From Agapanthus africanus (lineage: Eukaryota > Streptophyta > Magnoliopsida > Asparagales > Amaryllidaceae): a DNA stretch of 64,000 bases. The DNA lies in assembly GCA_030015575.1 (NCBI GenBank), contig CM057347.1:506419176-506483175 (forward strand). The letters run 5' to 3'. Made by a program: the position numbers and the translations under genes. A model generated the notes under the pieces. That model ran no database searches. It was given only the letters and a program-made list of their open reading frames with translations, and was not told where the DNA came from. Shown here piece after piece: positions 10,961 to 22,469 of this stretch (its first letter is position 1; the number at the start of each line of letters is the position of its first letter).

Positions 10961-12414
10961 CATTCGAACTTGAAAGTTTACTGCTGGAATTTCCCTAGAC
11001 AGCAGTTTGGAGACATTTTCATTTGCATTTTACGTTATTTAAACAATTTATTTTGCAAGTAAATATTTCATAGAGTTATATTATTCTGAGTTAGCTTCGT
11101 AACGAACTAAAGAACGTATACTACTGATTTTTCTATGATTTATAATGAATTTTATAAGATCAGGTGTACAGTAAATTTCAGATTTGTCATATCCGATTTT
11201 TCAACGAAGTTTCATGTGTAAACTATAAGATTTTCAAATGTATAACATTATAAAATGAAGATTATAAACTAATTAAAGATAATAATAATAAATATTACGA
11301 CGATATATATTTTAAATGATATGGTTGCAGTATAATGTAATCTAGTATGTCACAAGATAAGTTTTCATGATCTAGATTTAATATGATATAAACGGATGCA
11401 AACGGAACATCGAAACGTTATAAAATTAAACATGGGGTACTAGATTTAAACTATAGGTATGGTATTTATTTAAATAGGTATAAAATAAATTATATAGCAT
11501 GTAGCAAGATTAACTTGCCTCGATAGGTCGCGAATCGGGAAAACGGAACGTTAACCGTCGGCGGGGAAAACTCGCGACGGGCGCACGGTTCAAGGAATGA
11601 ACCCAAACGATGAACAAAGGAACCACACGGGTCGGGGTACCTCGCTGGAACGTCGAGAAGCGTCACCGGCACGACGGAATTCCGACAACAAAAGAACAGT
11701 TAAAAAAATGAGAAACGAGACATGAAGCAAGAAGAGAAAGAATGATAAAGAGAAGTACGAGAGAATATATGAGAGAGAGAGAGAGCTGCAGATGGGGGCC
11801 CACGGAATTAAAAGGAACGCGATTGGCTAAAGGGGAATCGTTAGTTAGGGATAAATATTAATTAAAGATTCAAAATATTTTAAGGAACAGTAGAATATAT
11901 ATATAGGTTAATTTAAAGATTTAAAAGATAGGTAATGAACAGTAAGATATCAGGTTAGTTAGAAAAATATATGCGGTGGTTTTAATAATATTAAAATTTG
12001 GGATTTTGGCGCCAAATAAAACATTTCCAAATCGCGCCCGGGTCGAGTCCAAAAATTTGAAATTGAAATAATAGGATTTTAAGCGGGATCCAAATTTTAA
12101 AATTAAGTGTTTTATGATTAAAAAGCATACCCCCAAAACGGACACATGTACGCGCGCGTAGCCGTCCAAACTCGCCCGTTTCACTGAACGGGACGAGAAC
12201 ACAATGCACGGATGCTACCACGAGGCTAGGGGTGTCAAGTAGGCCAAGATGAATATTTTCAATTTTATTTTAGATGCCAAAATTTGTTATATGTAGAAAT
12301 GACTTTGCCGGGTAAATTTTACAGTAAGCAACAAACAAGCAAGTTAAATGAAATGAGTACCACATTATGCTCAAACAGTAACTGAAAATAGTAGCATTGG
12401 GCTCGGGTGTTACA
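10961..12414 (-). mobile_element. Tekay-type LTR fragment, inverted relative to the LTR at 13767-17050
   Basis: On the minus strand it starts TGTAACACCCGAGCCC at 12414. Two blocks align in opposite orientation with the LTR at 13767-17050: 12080-12240 with 13985-14150 (both hold GTGGTAGCATCCG and CGTCCCGTTCAGTGAAACGG), and 11490-11680 with 15330-15490 (both hold ACCGTGCGC and GGCAAGT...CTTGCTACATGCTAT). The inner end is unclear. Confidence 0.6.
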
Positions 12415-12479
12415 CGTATAAAATACGGAATACTTCCCGGTACACGTATCGAAATACATGTACGCGTATTCGTACCAAA

Positions 12480-13726
12480 AATACGAATAGCCAAGAGAAA
12501 AAATGAATAGTGAACAATAATACTAGAATACATATATATAAATACATATGTAAATTATTAAATCAAAACCCGATTTAATAATCCGGCTTAATCCTAAGCC
12601 GCTAGTATTATCAACCGTCCGATTAAAGTCTGCACAGCAAGAGCACATATTTAATCGGACACCTGTATGTATCAACATACGCCATGTACACCGTATTGCT
12701 TGAACCGTGAAAACCCTCTGTGTGGGACTCTAAAGACTCGTCAATACGCTGGCAGTGGGTTTAACCACAAGTACGTCAGCGGCACTAGCTGTACGTAATG
12801 GCTACCCAGGTATTGAACGAAAGGGAGGCCGACGAGCAAACTCATCCTGAACCCCTACTGAGTCTGTCAGTGACAATATCTGTACAGTCCGGTCTGTTCG
12901 TCTAAGAGTATTGCATATCGAGTCTAGGGGGTGGATAAAGTCAAACGCCTAACAACGCGATATTTAGTGTCGGCATGAAACCCATCACCACCTGAGAAAC
13001 TATCGATCCTGGATCGGTAATTCTTGTTCACCATGGCCATGGATTTCTGGTGATGGCCACCCGTGCACAATACGACATCAACCCCAATACCGGGAGAGAC
13101 GAATCCCCGACGATCCGATCACTGCCTCCATATGGCTCGGGACTGTACCCAACTAAAACCTGTTTGCACGACTCCTTTGAGCCGTGGTAGGGTAGTAATC
13201 AAAGTACAGTGGGAACTCACACAAGACAAATGACGATCTCAGGTCGACAGACTAACTTGTACACATGTCACCTGGGAACCACTATCTGACAATAGGTATA
13301 ATACCAACTAGCAGGTTCCAGGCGAGTCCGTCCAGTGTATTCATAACCCAATGAGCACCTACATACTATCTTAGGTGAACAAACTAACACTAATGGCTTG
13401 TGACACCTGGCCACCGCCCCTCGTCGGGGTCTCGATCAGTATACACTAGTCTACACTGGAGTATCGATGCCCGGTCTCGATACTCCTACGACTAGGGACA
13501 TTTAAGGATGTGCTTATAGACACCAGCTCCCATATATATGATCGCCATCATAATGCTGGCAGTCAAGCAAGAATCCTAAGGGCTCTATCAACATGATGAT
13601 AAAGACAAACCAGATTGCATATTATCATCTTGAGTAAGACTGTTTTATCGGTATAGGTCCCGCCTCAATCATCACAATCATCTGTCCACGACTATGATAA
13701 TTGCCTTGAGGGCACTATAGCCAACA
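12480..13726 (-). mobile_element. Copia (Angela-related) LTR fragment
   Basis: The 5' end on the minus strand is TGTTGGCTATAGTGCCCT at 13726, matching the start of the Angela LTRs at 22470 and 30110 (TGTTGGTGTATATGCCCT). Further blocks match in order: the AGAGCCCTTAGGAT region near 13575, the GGGACTGCTCCC-like region near 13140, CAGACCGGACTGTACAG near 12890, and GGTTAAACCCACTGCCAGC near 12765. Divergence is high, so it is an older, related family. The far end fades out around 12480-12690. Confidence 0.7.
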
Positions 13727-13766
13727 CGGGAAGCCGCCGTAGACCGAACGATGGAGAGCTTTAGCG
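13727..13766 (-). other. Short gag-flank fragment, duplicate of 17144-17184
   Basis: The 40 bp GGGAAGCCGCCGTAGACCG...GAGAGCTTTAG repeat, with few changes, the sequence next to the copia LTR end at 17143. Both copies therefore carry the same LTR/target junction. Confidence 0.6.
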
Positions 13767-16700
13767 TGTTTGGGTGCGAATGGTATTTTACATATTACTT
13801 TGCGTTCGACCCGACCCGCTTGCTTGAACTTGTTTGATTCATATTCATAGATTACCTTGACTTGTTGCATTGGCACGTGCATCTAGTATAAACTATATAT
13901 TGGCATTTTATCTGACATCCCATGTTTATCATATAACTTTTAAGTCACAGAAAATATTTTAAAATTTACATTTCATGGCCTGCATGATACCCCTAACCCC
14001 GTGGTAGCATCCGCGCATCTTGTTCTCGTCCCGTTCAGTGAAACGGACGTGTTTGGATGGCTACGCGCACATATATGCATCCGTTCTTGGGGGTATGCAT
14101 TTTCGTTACCTAAGCATTCATTTTGAAATTTGGACATCACATATGTTTTTATTATTTTAAATCAGAATTTTAGACCCGACCCGGGCGCGTTTTAGAATAT
14201 TTTGTATCCCGCCAAAATTCAAATTTTATTAAATTTAATATCCTTATTTTTTCCCTCTAAATCAACATTTAAATTTACATAACAAACTGAAAATATTTCT
14301 CAAATTTTAAAATCTAAAATCCTAACAACTTCAGCTCTCTCTGCCCTGACCCCACCTTTCTCTCTCCCTCTCTCAGCCTCTCTCTTTTTCTCTTTCTTTC
14401 TCTCTCTTTCTCGCGCAGATTCTTCTTTCTCTCCTTCTCTCTCCTCTCGTAATCTTTCTCTCTCTCTCCTCCACATAAAGACAACTTTCTTTCTCCTCCT
14501 CCTCCTCTCTCTCTCTCTCCTCTCGCTCCCTCTCTATCTCTCTCATCTCGCCCCTCTCTCTCTCATCTCGCCGTGAGAATGGATCCGCGCACCTCCCTCT
14601 ACGCCTATAGTCACCTCCCTTCACCACTTCATTTCTCCATCGTCTTCCTCCTTCGTCTAAAACCCCGAGCCTCCTCGCTTCTCCTCAAACCCTAACCCTA
14701 GCTCCATTATCTCTCTTCCCTCGACCTCCCCCTCATCTCCATCATCTCCTTCCTCCTCCTTTCTTCTCTTTCTTCCTTCTCCCGAGATCCTGCACACCCA
14801 CAGCACCCAAGAAACCCACCTGCACTACCTCCTTCTATCGCCGCTGATCACCTCTCGTCACCACCACCATCACCTTTCCCTCTCCTCTCTTCTCCTCTCA
14901 CCTCCACCTTCATCATCTTCTCTTCATTCTCACTCACCTGCACACCCACAGAACCTCCACTTTTCACCGCCACCCTCACCTCGTCGCCGTCCCCTCACCT
15001 CCGGCGACCCCAGCTGCACAGCACCACCATCATCATCTCCTCTTCTTCCTCCCCTCTGTACTTTTCCTCACCAGACCCCTACATAGCTACACCATCACCC
15101 TAACCTAACCCTAACTCCTCTAGGCAACCCTAGCCTTGCCGGGAAATCCTCACGCAGGCAACCCTCGTCGTCGTCGCGCTGCCGACTCCCCTGAAATCCC
15201 GGAACCCCTAGCCACAGTGAGACCTTCTTCTTCTTCTATTCTTCACATTCCTTGTGCATTTCTCTTAATATGTTCATTGTTGCTTTTGTTGCCAGAATCC
15301 GACTGTGCCGGCGACGATCACGACGACCCAGCTAGCATCTTTGACCCGTGTGTTTCCCTAGTGCGTTGTTTGGACTCATTCCGTGTACCGTGCGCACGTC
15401 GCGACTTCTCCCGCCGACGCATGACGTTCCGTATACTGCTTCGTGATCCGATCAAGGCAAGTGAAACTTGCTACATGCTATTTATAGTATTCCATATTTA
15501 TTTGCATATATATTAAGCATGAAGTTTGAATTTGGTGCCCTATATCACATTATACCATCCGATCTCCGTTTATATCATTTTGAGTTAATTATGAAAACAC
15601 ACCCGGTTGCATGTTAGATTACAATCTTGTATGCCCATGCCTATATTTATAACATAGTTCTTGGTCGCATAGCCATAGTACCCTTTAAATAGTGTATAAC
15701 TGTTCAACACCCGTTTGCACCCATCTCGTCTAGTATACATATTATTGCATCCATTTAACCCTTTTTATATATAATTGCATCAAGCGGTCTTTTAATACAT
15801 GATAGTGTGATTTTAATATTCCATGTTTATTTAGGGTATGATATTTCATGTTGGAACCATAATCCTAACTCTAATCGATAACCGTACAATGTTCCTGTTT
15901 ATTGTTCTATTAGTACTCATGCTTGTTTTGTATACCCATGCTTATGCTAGTTTGATTATGAGCACTCACTTGACATCTTGTGCACCCTGACATGACCTAT
16001 TACACTTATTACTTGATACGACATGGTACTGTGCAACTCTTGACATGACATGACACCTATATACATTACTTGACCTGACCTGATGTACCATGGCTTTACC
16101 TGTTACCGGATCTTGTGTCTAATGCCAACAAACCTGACCTGTTGTCCTTACGGACCGTTCCTGTTGTCTATCCAGACAAACCTGTACCTGCCTGATCCTG
16201 TGTTGGCATTAGCTCGAGATTATTTAATACCTGACTTGAATACACAACCTGGGGGTATGGGGAAATCAATGATGAAACCTGACTTGTAACTCGACAGTTC
16301 GATACCTTTACCGATCAGTTTTAGAGGCTGGGCCAGCCTTGGGATGATGCCGCTGACATCATCCATCGTTATCTATTACCTTTTAGAGGCTAGGCCAGCC
16401 TTGGGATGATGCCATGGACATCATTCATCGTTACCCTTTTCCTTTTAGTGCCTAGCGGTATGTCTCGGTTTCAGCCCGAGAATCTTCACCGTGATCCCGG
16501 GCACGCACGGGATACTATTGTGTTACATCGATGATTCATCAAATTGATTTCAAAGACTTGAGAGTAGTTAACCCAATAGACTAGTTTAGATTTCTCACTA
16601 CACATTACCCCAATGTCCTTATTTATATCACTGTTATGCTTGTTTTTATCATTTATACTCATACTTGCATGTATTGTCACCCCTGTTTATATTATCGCTT

Positions 16701-17050
16701 GATGTTATAACGCGCTGACGTCTGGGTTTTGCATGGCACAGATCCTCTACCTTTGTTGCAGACTGATCAGGAGTATTGCCGCTGTTAGACCGAGCGGTGA
16801 AGATCCTGTTGGCATGCAGTTTTACTTTCCAGGTGTTTCATTTATGGTATCTTTTGCTTCCGCATATTATCATTTCTTGACTCATTTATTCTGGCTCATG
16901 GACATGTACTAGATGGCTTGGTTTACTTTCCTGTTCTTGATATCTCTACAGCCATAATGTGACTGTGGAGGGATTTTTCCTATCCACAGGTAGCATGGTT
17001 GGCTATGTCACGTGCCCAACTTAGCGTACTCTGGAAAGCGGGGCGTGGCA
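13767..17050 (+). mobile_element. Tekay-type LTR (about 3.3 kb), plus orientation
   Basis: It ends AAGCGGGGCGTGGCA at 17050, the usual Tekay LTR end, and probably begins TGTTTGGGTGCG at 13767. It has the layout shared by the other Tekay LTRs here: a CT-rich block (14335-14560), a C/T-rich transcribed-leader-like stretch with CCTAACCCTAA near 15100, and a GCAAGTG splice-donor-like site near 15460. No coding capacity is evident. No target-site duplication is visible; instead its two flanks carry duplicated sequence (see findings). Confidence 0.65.
14335..14560 (+). repeat. Pyrimidine-rich CT microsatellite within the LTR
   Basis: Long runs of TCTCTC and TTTCTC. In position it matches the CT-rich block of the solo LTR at 21905-22060, so it is probably part of the LTR promoter/leader and not a gene. 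Confidence 0.8.
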
Positions 17051-17143
17051 GTAAGACTGATTTATCGGTATAGGTCCTGCCTCAATCATTACAATCATCT
17101 GTCCGTGACTATGATAATTGCCTTGAGGGCACTATAGCCAACA
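17051..17143 (-). mobile_element. First 93 bp of a copia-like LTR
   Basis: Starts TGTTGGCTATAGTGCCCT on the minus strand at 17143 and is nearly the same as 13613-13726. It is cut at 17050 by the Tekay-type LTR. It is inserted in the ORF of the second Tat-type element. Confidence 0.65.
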
Positions 17144-17559
17144 AGGGAAGCCGCCGTAGACCGAGCGATGGAAAGCTTTAGAGATATGCCTGATTGTGCA
17201 CTTGTTGGAGTCGTCGTCTGAGCTCGTCTGCGACGCTTGATGATACCCTTTGTTCTGGCGGTCTTACCCCCATCTGGAGCACTAGAGAGTCGTTCGGACA
17301 CCGTCTTAAGTTTGGGTTGTGGTGCCTTAGCGATCAGAACATTCGGCCTCTTACCCTTTGAGACCGGCTTGGCCACCTGGTTTGCCGGGATTTCTGAAAG
17401 ATGAGAACTTCCGGCAGGGTAGATGATGATGGAACCAAAATTGCGGGGTAGCTCCTCCCATTGCCGGCTGAGACTTACTGGGAGAACTACGCAGGAATAG
17501 ATCTTGACCACGTAGGGAATCAGAGTCGTGTCAGAAGCTGAATTCATCTTAGAAGACAC
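17144..17559 (-). pseudogene. Leader ORF of a second Tat-type element, truncated
   Basis: The minus-strand frame starts MSSKMNSASDTTLIPYVVK at 17559. It is Ser/Thr/Lys-rich with a basic stretch (KGIIKRRRRAQ). At 17143 it runs into a copia-like LTR, so the rest of the element (gag core, pol, 3' LTR) is not present. It lies about 110 bp inside the primer binding site, the same position as the 383-codon ORF at 5145-6296. I see no catalytic motif and no clear similarity between the two ORFs beyond composition. Confidence 0.5.
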
Positions 17560-17670
17560 CGTCGTTGAAAGTTGATTGCTGCACGGAAAAACATTATTTT
17601 AGTACAAATATCGGTATATATGTTAAATGAGTTCGCATAAACGCTTGACCCGAGATATGGGAGGATAGAA

Positions 17671-17695
17671 AGCTCCCACCGGGCATGCCAAAACT
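17671..17695 (-). promoter_or_regulatory. Primer binding site of the second Tat-type element
   Basis: On the minus strand the LTR ends ...ACCCTACA, then agTTTTGGCATGCCCGGTGGGAGC follows. It is the same arrangement as at 6322-6346. Confidence 0.6.
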
Positions 17696-19157
17696 TGTAG
17701 GGTGTTTTTCGTCATCTCATTGAGATGGGAAATACACGTCGCTTGTCAGCCGTATACAGATTCCCTCTGCCTAGGGTAGGCTAGGGTTTATTGATTGTGG
17801 GGATCCGAATCTCCGACAGTTGCGGACTAAGCTGCCGTTAATACCCCCCGCCTTTGAAGCGAAAGAACCTCCGATTGACAGGTCAAACTAGTCATGCCAA
17901 CTCAATGTGCAGTATGCGTATGTGTGTGTCTTGAAGGGTTTTGGGTATATCGGGGGCCTTGCAGAGTTTACGGGGGTCACGCTATTCGGATAGCGGGCTG
18001 GGGGTCAAGGGGGCTAGCAGCCCTCTTGCGGGGTGCGAGGCAGCGCCCCGTTAGAAATTTTTTCTAGCGGGGGACGTGTTTTGAGTGTGGAGTGTATAAA
18101 AAAAAAGAAAGAAGAAGAAGAAATAAAAAACGGTGGGTAACGTCCTAAGGACGTGTGGGTTCTGGGTGTCAGCGCCTCACGCGCTCGGCACGTGGGCGTC
18201 GGCGCCTCACGCGTCCGGCACGTGAGTGCGGACGCCTGCAGAAAGAAGGGGCTTAGCCCCGGACTGAGGAATTGAACTCCTGAAAAGGATTTTTATCTAT
18301 GGAGTTAAACTCCAAAAGATTTTGAGTAGAGTTAAACTCCCAAAAAGAATTTTTATTTATGGAGTTAAACTCCTAAAATGGGTTTTATTTATGGTTTAGG
18401 AGTTTAACTCCAAAAGATCTTGACAAATGGAGTTGAACTCCCAGAAATCTTTGGAGATGATCAAAGGGGACTCATTTCTTCCCTCCTTTAGCCCTGAATC
18501 TTCTTTTGAGCCTTGGATCTTCCCGTGGTGGGGTTTTTAGAGATGGGTCTCCTTCTTCCTCCTTTCTGTTGGCTGGATCTTGGAGAAAAAGGGGTGATAC
18601 TTAAAAATCTCCCATTTTGGGGATTTGATGGAAGATCCGAGCTCCCCTTCAAGGGTTTTATGGTGAAAAACTTTTTTTTGGGGGGGGGGGGGAAAGTTTA
18701 ACTACTCTTGATTTAATTCAAAAATGGAGAAGAAGGTTTAGAACCTTGAGGAAGGAGAAGGAGACACAGAAATCCTAGCTTTTGAGGATAATGAAAAGTC
18801 GTTTTTTATTTCATCATCATGTTGCCGTATATAGGCTTACAAATTTACACATATCCCCTTGGGCTTTACAAAATGACATTTTGCCCATCTCATGCCTCAT
18901 GTGCTCGTTTCTTTTGCACATGAGCCATAGGCTTTACAAAAATTTGGCTTTTTGCCCATTTATTTTACATTCATGCATGAAAATTATATCAAACTTATTT
19001 ATTACGTAATTTTCTTCTTGGCATGGGGGAAGTCAGTCGCTTCGTGTTCGGGGTTGACTTGGGCATGGGCCCACTTGACCTGGTCTTGGGCCCACATGGC
19101 TTGGGGTTGGCTTTGACTTTGACTTGGTCAACCGGGGTGTAATTTTTGACCCCAACA
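17696..19157 (-). mobile_element. 5' LTR of the second Tat-type element (1462 bp)
   Basis: It begins TGTTGGGGTCAAAAATTACA at 19157 on the minus strand and ends CACCCTACA at 17696. It is the same family as the solo LTR at 36046-37584, in opposite orientation. Inside are repeated GGAGTTAAACTCC units (18265-18450), two CACGTG sites near 18190 and 18220, and a poly-T/poly-G run near 18670-18694. Confidence 0.8.
18265..18450 (+). repeat. Imperfect tandem repeat of GGAGTTAAACTCC
   Basis: The palindrome-like core GGAGTT(A/G)AACTCC recurs about every 40-60 bp, four to six times. It is non-coding and internal to the LTR. Confidence 0.65.
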
Positions 19158-21389
19158 GTTACTCTGCAATTTACCGTGAGAAAGCTGGAAATTCAAGCTC
19201 GCCATCCTCCGTACATCGTCAGTCTCGGTTCTTCAAATCGAGGCTACTTGTTTTCAATTCCTTGCTTGTACGAGCACAAGCGGATCGAGTAAGTCTCTCT
19301 TCCCTCACTATCTTCTCACATTAAATCCACCTCTTGCCATCTTTCCAAATCAAACTACGTAAACTCGATCTTTCTCTTCTCCTTTTTCTCTCATCGCCTC
19401 ATAAAATAAGGTTTAACCTATAAGTACTCTCTTTAATAAAATAAAACCATTAGCCTATCAAATTTCAATCCATGTTTTATTTTTATAGATACTTGCGAGA
19501 CGTGTTAAAAGAAATTTTTGACATGTTAAGAAAACAATTCTTGTGACATATACTAATTAATAAATAAATATCATGACTTTTTAATTGTTATCAATATTAA
19601 TTCCTATGATATGTAATTTAAATCATGCATGGGGTAAGGACCTATTCCATACGCACACATATGAAAACATAGCACGATTATATGGCCACTTTTTCTAAAT
19701 AAACAATATTTCATTAAAATACCCTAAAGTTAAAATATGGTTTTATTGATATTCTTTTTCTTTTCAAATGCGTCTCTACAACTCTCGTTAGGGAAACCAT
19801 GTTTCGGATGGTACATATTATCATACATCTTGGGTCTAGTGGATTAAGATCCATAACTCTTCACAGAGCATGGTCTTGAAAGAAAAGAAAATATGAATTT
19901 ACAAAAGAATACGGTTTTTCCCAAAACTAAAGAATTTAATGAAATAACTCAATTTGCAAATTAAAGAAAGCAAAAATTTAGAATTTTTTTTTAATAAAAT
20001 GCCCCTATTTTGAAAGGATGCAAGTTCTATAAAAATACCCTTAAGTTTTTGAAAAGATAATTTTTCACTAAAATACCAAAAAATCTTTAAAACTAATTTT
20101 TGTCTCTAAAATATCATAAAATATAAAATACGTTTTATGAAAAATCTTGACATTTTAATTAACATATATTTTTTAAAAACACTCTCGAGGTTTTAGGATG
20201 AATTAAAACTCATCGATAAATTTTTAAACGACATCCTTCACATAAATACCTTATAAATTAAAAGACTAGTCTATATTACGTATTTAGATTGCAGATTGGT
20301 TTGAGTGACATCTTCTCTCTTCAGTGCTCGGGGTTGCCAGAGACAATGATCCACCACTTGCCTTTCCCTAAATTTAGATCGTAACTTTAGGAAAATCAAA
20401 TCATATAGGATTCGAACTTGACTTGAATTCCAATTTAACTTGAACTCGAACTCAAACAAAAACTCAAACTCAACTTGAACTTGAACACTTGAACTTGATT
20501 TGACTTGACCCAAACCATTAATATGACTTGGCTTGAACTTGACATGAATACTTGAACTTGAACTTGTGCTCTTTATATTTATGGATTCGGTCAAGACCTG
20601 GAAACTTGATCTATACAATAAAATACGCGGGGATAAGGGGTAGGTTGGTAAGGAACGTATGTCGTGGCACGAGAGGTCATTTAAAAGAAACATCTTGAAT
20701 TTCTCGTGCCGTTATTCCGTGGGTTATGATGGGGCCTTGTACTTTTTGTACCTTTTGTTCGCGGGGTAAGCTGGACTACTCTCGTATACACGCATACATT
20801 TCTTATCAAACTACAAACAACCATGTTAGAATAGAATAACCATATTCATATAACTGTCATGCTTAAGATATCTTAACATACTCATTCTTAATTAATACTC
20901 TTACATGTTCACTCCTACCGGTTAGTTTCTACTTGGATCCATGTTCTATTTTACATAATCTTAGTTATCATATTTATTTCTTTGGGCACTAACTAAGCGC
21001 TAGTTTGTTGATGACATTCCACTATATTTCTTTTTCTTGGGATGCTCGTCAAGTGGACCGGATTCAGAGGAGATCGAGCCAAGTTAGGAAGACTTTGCTC
21101 AGCTTTCAGCTCAGCCAGACTATTAGTTTCCTTCATCAGTTTATTTCCAGTATGCCATTGTTTATGCGCCTTTCCTGTTATCACGCTTTTGTTATTTGTA
21201 CTTGAAAATTTTGGAAGTGAATATAAATAAAGTTGTTGTTGAATTTTAATTACTCTTGTTAATTCTTGACTGTTGTTATATTGCTTATAAAAGCAGAGCG
21301 TATTTATTAAGGAAAGGACCTTCTCGTAATAAATACGTTGCGGACCTTGTCACATACCGTTACCGTCTTTTAGGAAGCGGGGCGTGACA
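19158..21389 (+). mobile_element. 3' part of a third Tekay-type LTR
   Basis: Ends AGGAAGCGGGGCGTGACA at 21389, followed directly by old copia pol (21390). Near 19290 there is a GATCGAGTAAGT leader segment equivalent to that in the other Tekay LTRs. The 5' part is missing, probably lost when the Tat element at 17144-19157 inserted. It contains no gene. Confidence 0.6.
20430..20575 (+). repeat. Degenerate (CTTGAA)n microsatellite
   Basis: About 145 bp of ACTTGAACTTGA-like hexamers. The ORF read from it on the minus strand (runs of SSS, EFEFE) is a repeat artefact. Confidence 0.75.
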
Positions 21390-21597
21390 GAAAGGCAAAA
21401 GGGATATTAGTTGTAAGTAGGTATTCAAGAAAAAGGATAATGCGCAATACAATACACGTTTAGTTGTAAAGGGTTTTGCTCAGATGGAAGGGGTTGATTA
21501 CAATGAGATTTTCTCGCATGTAGTCAAGCATATGTCTATTCGAGTGTTGTTGACGAAGATAGCTACTCAAAATTTAAAGTTGGAGCAAATGGACGTG
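21390..21597 (+). pseudogene. Old copia reverse transcriptase fragment (left part)
   Basis: The translation gives recognisable copia RT sequence: ARLVVKGFAQ-like TRLVVKGFAQMEGVDYNEIF, then a fragment ending QMDV. It has an internal stop. It is interrupted at 21597 by an LTR and continues as VKTTFLHGGLEE at 34473, sharing the 5-bp duplication ACGTG. Its own upstream part is replaced by the Tekay LTR ending at 21389. Confidence 0.8.
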
Positions 21598-21904
21598 TGT
21601 AATAACCGGTCTCATTTTGTACTTAAATCCATATTTAAATAAATATTTTCTTCAAATATTCTTGTTTAAATTTTCCCCTACCTTTTCTAATCCTTAAACT
21701 CTAGCTCTTTTTCCTAAATTATATTCTTAGTGTTCTAACCCACACCCAAGCACAGGTCCAGCCCACATCTCTTTCCCCAAGTCCAAACAATTATCCCTTC
21801 TCTTTTCTTTTTGAATTCCCACAAATCCAAACCGAAATCTCCACCATAATTTCCCACTAATCACAATTAATCCCCTCTTTATATCCGATTAATTCTTATT
21901 AATC

Positions 21905-22060
21905 CTTTTAATATCATCTTACTCTCTCTCCTTTATTTTTCCTTTAAATTAAAAAAAAACTAACGTCCACACACTCTCTCTCTCTCACCACGTCCACTCT
22001 CTCTCTCCTCTGGAACACTCTTTCTCTCCCCTCTCGATCGCTCTCTCTCTCCTCTCTCTC
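21905..22060 (+). repeat. CT-rich block of the solo LTR
   Basis: CTCTCTCTC runs lie downstream of the TATA-like CTTTATATCC, in the same position as the CT-rich block in the LTR at 13767-17050. It is likely part of the LTR promoter or leader. Confidence 0.6.
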
Positions 22061-22469
22061 TTCTCCCCGCTCGTCACCCTCCCCTCCCCTACCTCCACCG
22101 ATGCCCACTGCTCCGACCTTCATCACCGCCGTCGGCGACCCCTTCCACTCTCTTTCCCGGGCTCCTGATCTCCCTCTACCACCGAGCTTGACCCCTGCAC
22201 CAAGACCCCAACGAGCCCATCAATGAACACCTTGCACCCATCACCTGCATCCTCGCCGGAAAACCATCACCGACGACTTCTCCTCTCTCAACACCAAGCT
22301 CCATCCCTCGCCATCACCACAGGAACCCACCACCTTCTCACCCTCCAAGCTCCAAGCCGAGCCCCACTTTCGCCCGAGCTCCCTACCTCGTTGAAGCCGT
22401 CTCTGGACCGCCGACGACCTTGCCAACGGCACACCGTGCTCATCGTCACCGCCACCGTTGCATCACCCG

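Noticed and set aside
10961-12414. Taken at first as the missing 5' LTR of the Tekay element whose 3' LTR is 23-3174
   Set aside because: Start sequences and inner blocks do not match 23-3174 but do match the LTR at 13767-17050, so it belongs to another subfamily.
14373-14627. Minus-strand ORF of Arg/Glu repeats
   Set aside because: Translation of the CT microsatellite in a Tekay-type LTR.
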